Positions 13,091-24,689 of a stretch of DNA of 64,000 nt are shown here, in pieces (the first letter of the stretch is position 1; every line of letters begins with the position of its first letter). This DNA is from Salticus scenicus. Taxonomy: Eukaryota; Arthropoda; Arachnida; Araneae; Salticidae. The stretch covers positions 2,338,631-2,402,630 of the forward strand of contig OZ005648.1 of assembly GCA_963930645.1 (NCBI GenBank). Direction: 5' to 3'. The position numbers were made by a program, and so were the translations under genes. The notes beneath the pieces were generated by a model. It was not told the DNA's origin. It saw only the letters and a program-made list of their open reading frames with translations, and did not search any database.

Positions 13091-14050
13091 TAGTTTTCAT
13101 GGTACTATTTTCAATGCAACAATCCCCAAAATGCATATTTATATGGAATAAAATCTTAAATTTCGAATAACTTACGAAATTTTCCTATTAGAATATTTGT
13201 AGTCATTGATGCTCAAACAAGTATCAAAAATGTTATTTTGAAGTTGCCTGATATATTTATGATCCTCAAAATGGACGTTTAGGCTCAAATTTTGCCCTGT
13301 TCTGCCATGTTAAGTAAATCGTAAATTTGCAATGACTTACGAAATTTTTAAATTGGAAAATTCATAGTCAAGGATGTTTATGCCAGTATCTTATATAAAA
13401 TTTTGAAAGTAGTCTGACATCTTTACGATAAAAATATCCCTCAAAACCGACATTTATGCGAAATTTTGCCGTATTCTGCCATAGTGAGAAATTCGTAAAT
13501 TTCGAATAATTTGCGAAATTTTCAAAGTAGCATGATAATAATGTTAATGATGTTGTTAATGAGTTAACGATGTTCATCTGGGCATCAAAACTGATATTTA
13601 AAAGCTGTTCTTACATATTTACGATTAAAATATTTCTTTTCATGTACGTTCAAGTGAAATTTTACCCTATTCTCCCATGTTAGGAAAATCGTAATTTTCT
13701 AATAACTTCTGAAGTTTTTTAATTAGAATGTTGCAAATAAATAGGGTTCTCGCCATTGTCATAAATAACATTTTAAAACTGGTCCGACCTCTCTGCGATC
13801 ATTTGTTCGTGAGATATCGTATGCACAGACTAACAAACAAACGGACTAACAAACTAACGGACTAACAAACTAACGGACACCCTACACACGCACACCATAC
13901 CCATTTTGATATTTTCGGATTTCTCACACCTGAAAACGTGTAAAAAGTCGAAAAACCGAGGTCGAAAATTTTCACGATTACCTAAGTTCCCCATATCTGT
14001 AGTATGAAGGGAAACTAACAATAGTACAGAAAGATGGAATAACCGTAAAC
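13091..14050 (-). mobile_element. Degraded element with about four internal tandem repeats
   Basis: Units of roughly 165-195 bp repeat around the core 'acttacgaaattttt', near 13164, 13328, 13502 and 13698. They are followed by a short tetranucleotide-like tract (actaacaaacggactaac, 13828-13875) and a segment (13900-14010) resembling, in reverse, the 5' part of the element at 17313-19435. The layout (5' end, microsatellite, internal tandem repeats) matches other rolling-circle elements here, so minus orientation is inferred. Termini are unclear. Confidence 0.5.
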
Positions 14051-14250
14051 AGCATATAGCTGCAAAATTAATGACCAGTGTGTCCAATTTATTTTCCAAT
14101 TTATGACCAATAATTAGTGTGTACTATTCCAATAAGTCTATTCTGGACTTCGAATTGACCCTCTAGATGGGCGAACTCGGCTAGTACTAAATAATACCCC
14201 TTAATTTAACGTAGATTTCTGATAATGTTAATTATTGGGTACTATATTAA

Positions 14251-14445
14251 ATGGACGATTTCTTTCAGGATTCATTACAGGATATTATTGCATCCCTTTG
14301 GTTTATTGCTGCGAGTATTGGATTGCCGCTGTATATCGGAAGCATTTGGGCTATCTATAACCTTCCTACGCCAGAAGATATACCTGATGAAGAACTCTCG
14401 GGGTATTCGTTACTTGATAATATTCTTGTGCAAAGTGCATTATAA
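14251..14445 (+). CDS. Possible coding exon with one transmembrane segment (unidentified)
   Basis: The frame from ATG at 14251 gives 64 codons to a TAA at 14443-14445. An in-frame TAA lies directly before the ATG. Residues 12-36 form a strongly hydrophobic span typical of one membrane helix, followed by a short acidic, proline-containing tail. A plausible splice acceptor (TTTCTTTCAG, ending 14268) lies inside the frame, so this may be an internal or terminal exon starting at 14269 rather than a stand-alone gene. A weak donor at 14403 (GG|GTATTC) would leave two bases of a codon. That is exactly the phase needed to join the exon at 19615, which would put a membrane anchor before its acidic tail. 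If unspliced, it ends in a 15-residue alternative tail. It matches no family I know. The residue composition looks protein-like, but expression evidence is absent. Confidence 0.45.
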   Translation: MDDFFQDSLQDIIASLWFIAASIGLPLYIGSIWAIYNLPTPEDIPDEELSGYSLLDNILVQSAL

Positions 14446-15177
14446 ATATTTTACGTAATTATAATTTAATTTAAGTTTTGACCGTTTTCAATGATTTTTT
14501 TTTTAATTACATTTTCTTTACCTTTTTTTTTTTTTCCTTTTTTTTTTTTTTTCCCCCTTTTCCTTTTTCTGTTTCTTTCTTTTTATTTTTGAGATTTTTG
14601 CATTAATATGTTATTTTGAGAATTCACTTAAATAGAGTGACCAGAAAAGCAGGCAAAACCTGCCACCTAAACAAATAACTTAAAATTTTACGCCGTAGTG
14701 GAAGAATTCCTGAGAAATTTTTATTTCATTTTCATCTTAAACTAACATCCTGAGCCATTACAAAACTTTCCTATGTCCTTCGATATCATAGCTCTATATA
14801 CCGGTTAACGAGCACAAAAGCAACCTCTTACAGTGACAGTGACCGTGACACCAGGCCATGCTCGAAGCTGACGCCTAGTCGGGTTTTTGCCATGGCCTGT
14901 CGATGGCTGTTTACTTTCAGTTCATATTGTTATTTTAACTTGTTGAATTCTTTTTACAATGTTCACTCGATTGCATTGATCCAGTAACGTTCAACATCTA
15001 AATTACAATGCATTATTTCGTATTGTAAGACCTTGTTAGGTCCAGTTGCCCTATGCTTCTTCTTTACTTTTATAAATATAATAGAAAAATGCAAAAAAGA
15101 AAATAAGAAAAGATATATAGAAAACAGTAAACTGAGAGAGTGTCCATGAAGATAGAGGCCTGTCATTGTGTGTTAAA
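14446..15177. other. Spacer with T-rich tract and short inverted repeat
   Basis: The region holds pyrimidine tracts at about 14495-14590 and a 9-bp inverted repeat (CAGGCCATG at 14852-14860, its complement at 14891-14899) around a 30-base loop. No gene was seen. Confidence 0.4.
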
Positions 15178-15179
15178 TA

Positions 15180-15713
15180 CAGTAGAATCGCGTACAACGC
15201 GCTCCCACAAAACGCGATTTCGTATAACGCGACGAAAAATCTACAACTATTACTCATACAACGCGATAAATGGCCGTATTCACCATTAACTTCAACTCCC
15301 GGCTCAAAACAAAAACTTGAAAAGCGTCTAAAGTCAAGGTACAACTTTCCAGCAAAATTTGGCAAGCTGTTTCTGCCATCTAGCGACGAGGATGCCATAT
15401 AATCTTTGATTGGTTATTTTCACCTAAAAAATCTGAAAATAACTATACCGCTAGATGGCAGAAACAACACTGCAAAATTTGCTAAAAATTTGCACCCCGC
15501 CTTTATACGCGTATAACGCGTGAAATAAAGGAAGCATGTGACGACATCTTTTCTACTTTCAACCTGTTCAAGGAAGGATTGTTCCGTTACTATTCCAACA
15601 CCCGACGCTTTTGGTCTCATTGCGGAATGAAATCGTCTGCTCAATGTATGCCTCTTATAACGCGATTTTCTATTACGCGGAACGTATCCTCCGCGTTATA
15701 CGAGAGTCTACTG
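15180..15713. mobile_element. Tigger/pogo-like MITE
   Basis: The element is 534 bp. It starts CAGTAGAATCGCGTACAACG and ends with the complementary form CGTTATACGAGAGTCTACTG, so it has imperfect terminal inverted repeats. It is flanked on both sides by TA (15178-15179 and 15714-15715), as expected for Tc1/mariner/pogo insertion. Repeated 'aacgcg' motifs occur inside. It has no transposase frame, so it is non-autonomous. Confidence 0.85.
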
Positions 15714-15715
15714 TA

Positions 15716-16099
15716 CTGGGAGGGATGTTGATTGAAATTCAACGTAACTCATACAATGAACTATTTTGTTCCTCAGACTACTATGCTACATCATATGTTT
15801 GAACCAACTTTACAGCGTTTGTTGATTATTCTTTTTGAGGTGATAAGATAAGAGGACAATCCAGGATAGAGTGAAATGAGGTTGAAAGTTCTCTACAGAC
15901 ACATTGTGGGGAAGATATTTTACCAATTTCATATAAGTAGGATTGGAACGGATCATGGTTTTTTAGAAATAAGAATAGAAATCTGTTGTTTATATATTAA
16001 AATCAGGATTTACTTTTCAAATAAATTTATAGGTATATCTTCCTATGTCTGTTGTGTTCCATGTCATTTGCCATGCTTGAGTTAGTTGATTTTTTAATT
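15716..16099. other. Spacer, nothing recognised
   Basis: No coding region, RNA or repeat could be supported. Confidence 0.35.
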
Positions 16100-16810
16100 T
16101 ATATTTTAGAGAAGATAAACGAAATGAGGCGAAAAAAGGTTTTGCGTTTACATCCTGGACTGCTCCTTTCGCTAGATTATCTGCCAGCTCATTACCGTGT
16201 TCTCCGGTGTTCCTCCCCTTACCCAGTCAAAATGAACTTCTTTATTTATTGTAGAGATTAATTGTAGTATTTCTGTTATTAAGAAATCCTGGGAATCATG
16301 TTTTTGGAGAGGCAGGAGACCGGATTGGCTGTCTGAGAGAATTATTACTGAGTGAAATTTTGAAGACTGATACCACTCTATAGCACATTTTATTGCGAAT
16401 AGTTCGGCTTTTAAGACGGAGTTCTCACCCGATAGTTGGCCATTCTCAAAATAAATTAATTCCTCATTTTCCAGAACGCAAAAAGCAAAGCCCGTTCCCT
16501 CTTCCATTTTTGAACAGCCATCCGTTTATATTTTCAATTTCCCTTCATAATTTTGTTGTGGTGTTATTTTTATACCCTCCCACGAAGGGTGTAATAAGTG
16601 TTTTGTTATTTTTGTACTGTAGCTAGGTGGAAAATGATCCATTGTAGAAGTTGAATGCCTTGCCACAAGCGACAACTCCGCCTCCATTTTCAATAAACAT
16701 TTCGCTATTTGGTGCAATTTTACCACTTGATGCTCAGATATAATTATCTGGATAATTAGAGAAAGTGTGTATAATAGCAGAGCCGCTACTCCGGTAATAT
16801 GCACCAAAAC
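16100..16810 (-). pseudogene. Non-LTR retrotransposon RNase H domain, broken
   Basis: Read on the minus strand, the segment carries the order of a LINE RNase H domain: TDGCSK at the usual first catalytic Asp position, then GTGFAF, KAELFAIKCAIEW (catalytic Glu) and ILSDSQ (catalytic Asp). After a frame change come GNTGEHGNELADNLAKGA (final His and Asp region). The two halves are in different frames near 16200-16220, so a frameshift disables it. Sequence upstream of the domain (to about 16810) looks like the RT to RNase H linker. The most likely source is an R1/Jockey/I-type LINE. No RT core was seen adjacent. Confidence 0.8.
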
Positions 16811-17273
16811 AAAAATGCCACATGATATATTTCTTAAATATTAAATTTTGTGCAATAACATTCACAAGATGTCGATAATGAAAAACGGGTGCTGAAAAAT
16901 CATGAAAAATGCTGCATTGTATTAACATGGAGTCTGGTGAATATGACAGGAGAACTCTGGAGAAACTGATAAATGGGAGAATTGCAGCATAACAGCGCTA
17001 GTTGCAAGACGTTGTGTGCTAAAATCTACCTAGCATCCATTTTTGCGAAAGAATTAAATAATAATAATAATAATAAAGTCTGCATACTTTGAGCAAAAGA
17101 GTCTTAAAGTGAATTTACAATGGTTAAAAAAATCATCTATTAAATGTAAAATACCTCCAAATATTTCATCGCAAAAGAATTTGTGAATACATTTTCTTGA
17201 AATTCAAATGGAGAATCAGCTCATATTTACTAATTCATTCGCCGGCTAGAAGAATCGAAAATTTGCGATTGGA

Positions 17274-17312
<39 letters not shown>

Positions 17313-17315
<3 letters not shown>

Positions 17316-19435
17316 AAGTGACTCCACTCGATTTTCCGAACATTAAGTAACATAGGTCGACATATAAAATTATGATTTTATAATTTTGGCTGACCTTTAT
17401 ATTTTCTGGTGTGATGGAACCGAAAATGAAGCCAGTTTTTCCCTATCCCGTATAGATTTTTGTCAATACAGGGTGCCTGCCTATACAATTTCTTCCATTA
17501 CTCTTCCACCAGTATAATTATATAGTAAGTTTTATAGTATGTTTCCATGATTAATTAATCATAGATGCCTATAGTTGTAATTGTGAAGCCCTAGTGCGAC
17601 TTAAAACCATATCAACCAACCAACCAACCGATTGTTAGGATAGTATATGTAAGAAATCGTGTCGGTAAACACCCTGTATTGACAAAAATCTGTACGTGAT
17701 AGAGAAAAATAGGCTGCATTTTCGGTTTCAGCATATCAAAAAACATAAAGCTCAGCTGAAATCGTCAAATCAGGTTTTGCCAACTTCATTTTTGTAACCC
17801 TGTGTAATCAACGGTTGTATAAATATATTAAAGTAAAAGAAGTCATTATATAAACAGAAGAAAAAACTATAATAGGGAATTTGAGTATTTTTCTCTACAT
17901 AGTATGTTGTTTAAATTAACGTTACTACCCTTCAAACAATTTGAGCCCATAGATAACAATGATAAAGAAATTTTCGTTGTGTCCCTGTAAAAATCCATAA
18001 ATTCTAAATTCCCTAAAATATATACAGTTCGTGCAACGGTGACTTATAACAATTATATAAATTTTCAGCTCAAGCAAATGAGGCGTTTAGATGCTATCAC
18101 ACTTTAAATATATTGAGCCCATAAGCCCCAATGATAAAGAATTTTTCTTTGTGTACCTGTAAAAAGACTATAAAGTGCTATATTCTCCAAAATTTATACA
18201 GCTCGTGTAAAGGTTATCTAGACCATGTATATAAATTTTCAGCTCAATCGGATATAGCGTTTAGACGCTGTCACACTTTAACGAATTTGAGCCCCTAGGG
18301 CATATGATAAAGAATTTTTCGTTGTGTAAAAAAAAAAAAAAAAACTGTATGTGCTAGATTTACCAAATTCTATGTAGTTCGGGTAACGTTGACCTATATT
18401 ATGTGTATAAATTTTCAACTCAGTCGAATTAGGCGTTTAGACACTATCGCACTTTAAAATTATGCTCATAGACCATAATGGTAAAGAAATTTTCGTTGTG
18501 TCTCTATAAAAATCTATAAGTGCTAGACTCACCAAAATTTATACAGTTTGTGCAACGGTAACCTATAACATGTACATAAATTTTTAGCACAATCGGATGA
18601 GGCATGAGAACATAATCCATAATGATAAAGAATTTTTCTTTGTGCTCCTCTAAAAAACTATAAGTGCTACATAGTTCAAAATTCATATAGTTAGTGTGAC
18701 GACGATCTATAATATGTATGTAAATTTTCAGCTCAACCCGATATGGCGTTTAGACGCTATTGCATTTTCAAGAATTTGAGCCCATAGGGCATTATGATAA
18801 AGAAATTTTCGTTGCGTCCCTGTAAAAGAACTATATGCGCTAGATTTATCAAAATTTATGCACTTTATGCAACGGTGACTTTGTGTAACGGTGTATGTGT
18901 ATAAATTTTCAGTTCAATTGAATACGGCGTTTAGACGCTACCGTAGTTTAAAATATTTTGGCCCATATAAACCATAATGTTAAAGAATTTTTCTTTGTGT
19001 CCTTGTAAAAAAATTATAAACGCTAGATTCACCAAAATTTATGCAGTTCGTGTGACTGTGACATAAATGTGTATAAATTTTCCGCTCAGTCGAATAAGGC
19101 ATTTAGACGCTATTGCACTTTAAGTAATTGGGCCCATAGACCATAATAATAAAAAAAATTTCTTTGTGTCCTCGTAAAAAAACTACGAGTGCTAGATTCA
19201 CCAAAATCAATAGGATTCGTACTACGGTGACCTGTAACATACGTACCAACTTTCAGCTCATTCGAACAAAGCCTTTAGGCGCTATCGTGTTCATTCACAT
19301 ACATACACACATACATCATCGTAAAACAGTAAATATGAATTCAGGGAACCTCAAGACGTGTAGAAACACCAAAACCTCAAACTCGGATTTTTGACATGAT
19401 TACAATACTTTCCTCACAAAAAGTGTTCGGAAAGT
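17313..19435 (-). mobile_element. Helentron-like element, family C, with internal tandem repeats
   Basis: On the minus strand the 5' end at 19435 reads ACTTTCCGAACAC...GTGAGGAAAGTATTG, an imperfect hairpin. The 3' end near 17313 has GTTCGGAAAATCGAG, the hairpin GAGTGGAGTCACTT and terminal CAG. The body holds about eight ~165-bp tandem units (17900-19330) with the shared core 'aaattttcagctcaa'. It is also present in copy 2 (48850-50869), so it predates the duplication. There is no coding capacity. It lies upstream of the first shared exon. Confidence 0.8.
17570..17632 (+). repeat. SINE 3'-tail fragment
   Basis: The string CTAGTGCGACTTAAAACC followed by CAACC repeats matches the tail of the full SINE at 25167-25482. 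Its counterpart in copy 2 is near 49120-49170. Only the tail is recognisable. Confidence 0.5.
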
Positions 19436-19614
19436 AAAAATGGACGGATTATTTTTGAAAATAAATTATATTAATTTTTTTAAATGTAACGAAAGATCAT
19501 ATAAATATCAAAGTTAGTCTGCACAAAAAAAAAAAAAAAAAAAAAAAAAATGCATATTATATGCTTTACTGTATCTATTTAATTTAAATAATAATTCGTT
19601 GTTTTCCTTTTTAG

Positions 19615-19807
19615 TTTGCCGATTGAAGAATTTGATTTCAATGATGTGTTCATACAGCGATTAAACGCTGCTTTTCCACGTGAATTTGCTGTTGAAGCAG
19701 AGGATGAAGCAGAGGATATTGAAGTTCCTGAAAACCAACGGGATGACACTGATGGTAATGAAACAGAAGGTGAAGGAGAAGCGTCAGTTAATTTGTTGAC
19801 TGACCAG
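19615..19807 (+). CDS. Coding exon, first of three shared exons, copy 1 (unidentified acidic protein)
   Basis: A pyrimidine-rich acceptor (TTTTCCTTTTTAG) precedes the exon, and CAG|GTAATC is the donor at 19807/19808. The first base completes a split codon (phase 2 intron upstream). The remaining 192 bases give 64 residues beginning LPIEEFDFNDVFIQRLNAAF, then a stretch very rich in Glu and Asp (AEDEAEDIEVPE, ETEGEGEA) and ending LLTDQ. The exon ends on a whole codon and joins 24690 in phase 0. The copy at 51045-51237 differs at three positions, all synonymous. The acidic, probably disordered composition suggests a cytosolic tail or adaptor, but I do not recognise the protein. The upstream part of the gene is uncertain; 14269-14402 is a candidate. 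Confidence 0.8.
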
Positions 19808-19925
19808 GTAATCTGATAGGCAACAATTAATTTCCAATAACAAAGAATAAATCCTTCTTGATACTCATGAATTTTGTTTGTACACTCTAAAAAAAATATG
19901 TTCTAATTAAAAATTTAAGTAAAAA

Positions 19926-20362
19926 ATCCTTTTTTGAGATTAGAAGCTTTTTATTGTGAAGCCCTAAAATGTATAAAATAAAGAATTATTGAGATAAAGA
20001 CATGCTATAAAGAAATGAAAGTTTTAACACTAATGAAATTTTAGAGAAAAATATAGATATTTCCCTTTTGCAAGAGGTGAAAATTTTTAAATATTCAAAA
20101 TATTTTAAAAAGCATTTGAGACAAATATTCTTAGTTATTAGTTTTTTGTATTTCAAAGGTCTCGAAAGCTTCTTAAAATATTTTGAATAGTTAAAAATTT
20201 TCATCTCTTGCAAAAGGGAAATGTCTATATTTTTCTCTAAAATTCCATTAGTGTTAAAACTTTCATTTCTTTATAGCGTGTCTTTACCTTAATAATTCTT
20301 TATTTTATGCATTTTAAGGCTTCACAATAAAAAGCTTCAAATCTCAAAAAAAAAAAGATTTG
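19926..20362. repeat. Foldback element in the intron (about 200-bp inverted arms)
   Basis: The left arm (about 19926-20125) is the near-perfect reverse complement of the right arm (about 20150-20362), with a loop of roughly 35 bases. Landmarks are GAAGCTTTTTATTGTGAAGC and its complement, and TTTCCCTTTTGCAAGAGGTG and its complement. A diverged third copy in right-arm orientation follows at about 20640-20850. Copy 2 keeps the structure (51350-51785). It starts about 120 bases after the exon donor, so the pre-mRNA would contain a long double-stranded stem. Confidence 0.85.
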
Positions 20363-20546
20363 TTACTTAAATTTTTATTTTGTGCTTTTTAGTTCTTCTT
20401 TGTGCTTTAGGAAACTTTTATAAATAAAGCTTCTTAAAAATCTAATGAAAATCTCTTAGGAACTGTGTAGACAACTAAAGATTTTCTTTTAGATACCGAC
20501 ATTTTTTTTTTTATTATTATCTGAAAATAAATAAATAAATAAAAAT

Positions 20547-20630
20547 AGCACGTCGGCCTTCGAGGATCGAACCCACGACCAACGTGTTATTAGCATGACA
20601 TTCTAACCAAAAGTCAAAGAACATGCTAGA
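20547..20630 (-). repeat. tRNA-Ile(AAU)-derived pseudogene or SINE head
   Basis: The reverse complement reads GGTTAGAATGTCATGCTAAT, then AACACGTTGGTCGTGG and GTTCGATCC. It follows a tRNA-Ile from D-arm through the anticodon loop (CTAATAA, anticodon AAT) to the B box. The 5' acceptor and A-box side is degraded (ttctttgactttt in place of the usual TAGCTCAGTT), so it is unlikely to be a working tRNA. A copy in the duplicate lies near 51973-52050. Confidence 0.7.
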
Positions 20631-21164
20631 AAATCTAAGTAATGCAAAAAAATATTGTTCTTGAATGCTTTGCGAAATACTTTGAATATTTAAGAATTTT
20701 CATCTCGTGTAAAAAAGAAATATCTACATTCTTCTTTAAAATTTTCTTATTGTAGGAATTTTTATTTTTTATAGAATGTCTCTGCAAGAATAAAATTTTG
20801 TTTTATGCTTTTTAAGCCTCCACAACAAAAAATGTCAAGGTTATTTTTTTTTTTCGATATAAAGGTTTATTTGAAATAATGTTTGGCCCCCTCCCCCTTT
20901 TAGGGGCTGAATTTCGAAAATTCTAGAAATTTATTTTTAGGTATTTTAATTAGCTGTATTTTAAAGCAAAAATTTTACGGATACCTGTTTTTTTGTTTGA
21001 GGTATGAAGGATTTTGTGAAATCACGCTTTGCCTTCGCGAATTTTGTAAAATCACTTTTTAGTGGATGTCTACATCATTGAAGGAACATTTTCACAAAAT
21101 TTCATACTTGTAGGTCCAGCGGTGAATGAATCCTTCACTCAGGACAAACGATTTTATATATATA

Positions 21165-23151
21165 CTAGCAGGCTTTGCCCGCTTCGCTGGACATTAAACT
21201 TAAATGGAGTCTTAAAATACCATATCTTTATTAATAACCTAAGTTCTCGCTGTGATTGGTAGAGGTTTTCTCGCTCGCAAAGTGAGGACTCTGGGTCTCC
21301 ACTGTCTTCGGCACAACTTACTCACTTTTTACTTCCCCTTCCTCAGCGGTGAGTTCGAAGTTTTGCAAAATCACACTAATGTACATAATGCGTACACTTA
21401 ATCAATATCCAGTCTGGGTCCCCACTGCCTTCGGAACACACTTCTTACTTCCCCTTCCTCAGCGGGTGAGTTCAAAGTTTTGCAAAATCCCACTAATGTA
21501 CATAATGCGTACACTTAATCAATATCCGCGCACAAAAATTCGCCATTCTAAGGTAATTCAAAGCGAATTCAAACGGAAAAACATGTTTTTACACATGTTT
21601 ATTGGGAACAACTTCAGTATAACCCCACAACGATATTTGGCGATTTTTTTTGTTGGCGCTTATGGCTAAATCATAAATCTAAAAATCATAAATCATATAT
21701 GATAAATGATAAAATTATAATCTAAATCATAAGATCAAAAATCCAAAATAAACAACTAATTAGGCTGCCATATTATATCGCAAACAGTCCAGAACGACAT
21801 CGTTATCCTTCAAAACGGCGCCAAAGAAAAATCGCCAAATTCAGCTGTGGGGTTATACTAAAGTTATACCGTTTATTGCCCTCCGACTCAGAGAAGGTGG
21901 GGGGGGGGGATTTCGAATTTCGTGAAATCCAGTTACAATAAGTGCCGGATGCAAACAAACAATTTACGCACCAAATTTAGAGACCACAGAAGTCTTTAAT
22001 AGAAAATATTATAAATAAATGAATACAAAACGCACAGCTTTAGTATGGGAACCCTTTGGTGACTTTAAATATTTTAAGCCATTTCTGCGATGAACTGAAT
22101 TGGCTACCTCAATTGTGCAATTAAAGATCTTGGCGAGAAACGTCCGAGCTACTTCGGTTCCGAATTTCAAATTTTGCCAAAGGGATCCAATACTAAAGCT
22201 GTTCCATATCGAATCTGGGTTGAAAACGGAAAAAGGGTAAAATAAATTAGAAATATCAGACCTATATTTATAAATTTGATACCGAATGAAAGGGGCGTTT
22301 TTGCTGAATCCAGGGGTTCAAACAGTTTTTCGATGCGACAATTAGATTTTTAAAAAATAACTAAAGTATGAAATTTAAGGGGCAACGGAAAAACGGATAA
22401 AGGGAAAAATAAATTAGAAATATCAGACCTATCGTTACAAATTCAGTACCAAATGAAAGAGGTGAATTTTCTGAATCCTGGGGTGCAAACAGTTTTTCGA
22501 TACGACAATTAGATTTTTTTAAATTAACTAAAGTATGAAAATTAGATGGCAACACAAAATTTCAATCTTTTCATAATTTGTAGTTGCGAATCACGCGAAT
22601 ACAAAAGTCTTTAACTTAAAAAATTATTTTTATATTTTATTTTTCCATTCAAAGCATTTTAGTGAAAAAATATTTATGGCGCATGCGCAGGCGTTTTTTA
22701 CCCACAATTTAAACACTATTTAAACACTATTCATAATTTTGAAAATTTCTATAGATATAATTTTAAGTTGGGTGAAGACCTAAGTTTCTGCCAAGCGCCG
22801 TTGAATTGCGTTCAGCCATTCTCGAGTGATGCCCGGACAAACGTGTTTTAGTCTTTTATCCCCCAGGGGGGAACGGGGGAGAATTTCTGAAAAGTTGATA
22901 GATATAATTTTAAGTTGGGTGTAGACCTAAATTCCCGCCAAGCGCCGTTGAATTCCGTCCAGCCGTTCTCGAGTGATGCCCGGACAAAAAAAGCGACATA
23001 CGGACACGATGACACACACACACACACACACACACAGGCAAATTTTTCTGAAGTCATTTTCGGCTTTCATGGTGTGTGAAACGTGAAGATATCGCAAAAT
23101 TTTTCGATTCTGACAAATTTACAGACAAAAGTCTGATTTTATTAATATAGA
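21165..23151 (-). mobile_element. Canonical non-autonomous Helitron, present only in copy 1
   Basis: On the minus strand the 5' end is TCTATATTAATAAAATC and the 3' end is GCGGGCAAAGCCTGCTAG, a GC hairpin with an AAA loop running into CTAG. The insertion lies between A and T with no target duplication. Copy 2 at about 52575-52600 has the uninterrupted site (a TA tract joined to TAGACAATATCG), confirming both borders. The interior holds short tandem blocks, a CA microsatellite (about 23010-23036) and no rolling-circle protein. Relatives are at 29758-31370 and 35204-36833. Confidence 0.85.
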
Positions 23152-23210
23152 TAGACAATATCGAAGCTGTAAAATGAGAAAAGTGAACCAAGTGCCTTTT
23201 TCACTTTTTT

Positions 23211-23631
23211 ACTTTCTCTTACCCTTACGGTAGAGAAACTATTGTTTTAGGGTCAAATTTTCGAAAGTGATGTTTTGTTATATTTACATGTTCTGAGGTC
23301 CCCTGAATACGAGAATCATGTTTTTAGCGTAAGGTCTGTGTATGTGTCTGTATGTCTGTGTGCCTGTCTGTGTGTGTGTCTGTTATCCGCATATCTCAAG
23401 AACAAATAGTAGCAGAAATTCCAAACTTGGTATTCTAAATGTGTATCATATAGGCATGCTACACTAAGCTTTTCGTTGAGATGAAGCAAATTGTTCATGT
23501 ACAGGGACACACAAAAGTATTCAAATACATTACGTCTATGGGGGAAATTGCAGGCAAGTAGAGTTTAACATCTGTAGACTGCACTAAACCAAATGAAACG
23601 AATATATATTTTTTTTCGTAAAGATAATCAA

Positions 23632-23664
<33 letters not shown>

Positions 23665-24002
23665 GTATGTAGGAGCCTGGCCTCCCCCCCCCCCCTGGGG
23701 GGAGTAAATTTTCATGATGGGTATCTTTCAAAAGAGCTCCCCAATACATTTAAAACGGATGGTTGAACCGTCGATCTGCGATATCGATTTTTTTTATTAA
23801 AAAAAAATCTTTTAATGTAATATTGAGAATAAATTCAACTTTTTTTTTATATTTAGTGTTATACTACTTCTCTAATATCGAAATCATCTGCATTATCATG
23901 AACATAATTCTTTTAAATAATAATTTTAATAAATTGTTTTTACTGAGTGAATTTGTATAGGAAATTATAAAAGAAAGTCGTGTGGTGGCCACAGCACACT
24001 AG
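23211..24002 (+). mobile_element. Helentron-like element, family A 5' end with CTAG-type 3' end
   Basis: The 5' end is ACTTTCTCTTACC, then GGTAGAGAAACTATTG after a short loop. A GTCTGT-type microsatellite lies at 23330-23385. The 3' end has AAAAGAAAGTCG, the hairpin TGTGGTGGCCACA and CACTAG followed by T. It is shared with copy 2 (52660-53449). No coding frame. Confidence 0.85.
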
Positions 24003-24611
24003 TTATTTGTTGTTAGTGGATGTGCTTTGCTAATAATATTTCACCATTTCTAAGAAAGCTGTTCGGGAATTGAAATAAATCACTCATACAGATATGGTAA
24101 ATAATGTATGTTTTAATCTAAATATTCATCGCTTGTTTTTGTATATTTACATACGTTTTGAGGCGTCCTGATTGCCAAAGTCAAGTTTTTTAACGTTTGA
24201 TCTTTGTGTATGTCTCTTAGAGTGACTTAAAAAAGAATAATTTTAGGGGATCCAAGTGTTGTATTTTGAAGTTAATATAAGTTTGTTGCTGGAAAAGTTT
24301 GATCAAGATTCATAAGTTTCAATGAATGTTGAGTGTGAAAATTGTCTGTATAATTTTACGTAAACTTTTAATTTTAATAACCCATTTAAATTCTATATAA
24401 ATGTAGGTGCATTAATGGAACGGGGGTTTGAGGGGAGCAGTAGCCCCCCTCAAACTGAACTAATTATCACATAAAACTCTTCCGAAGCCTAATATGAATT
24501 GTTTAACATAGGCTTACATAACAGTACTCGTTATCTTACCTCTTAATCTCCAACCTGCATTTATAGTATTAAATTTCAGGATAAGGGAAAGTCGTGTGAG
24601 TGGCACACCAG
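24003..24611 (+). mobile_element. Helentron-like element, family A, eroded 5' end
   Basis: The body resembles 26440-27075 (the 'acgttttgaggc' and 'aagtcaagtttttaacgttt' segments). It ends with GGATAAGGGAAAGTCG, the hairpin GTGTGAGTGGCACAC and terminal CCAG followed by ATT. The 5' hairpin is not recognisable. Shared with copy 2. Confidence 0.65.
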
Positions 24612-24689
24612 ATTATTTATCTTCAAACTGAAGTATTCAAAATTTAAAAAATCAATTTTCTGAAATGATATTGAAAATATTATTTCCAG

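Noticed and set aside
19986..20213. Minus-strand 75-codon frame (and partners at 51416-51722)
   Set aside because: It lies in the foldback arms; similar frames appear on both strands because the arms are inverted copies.
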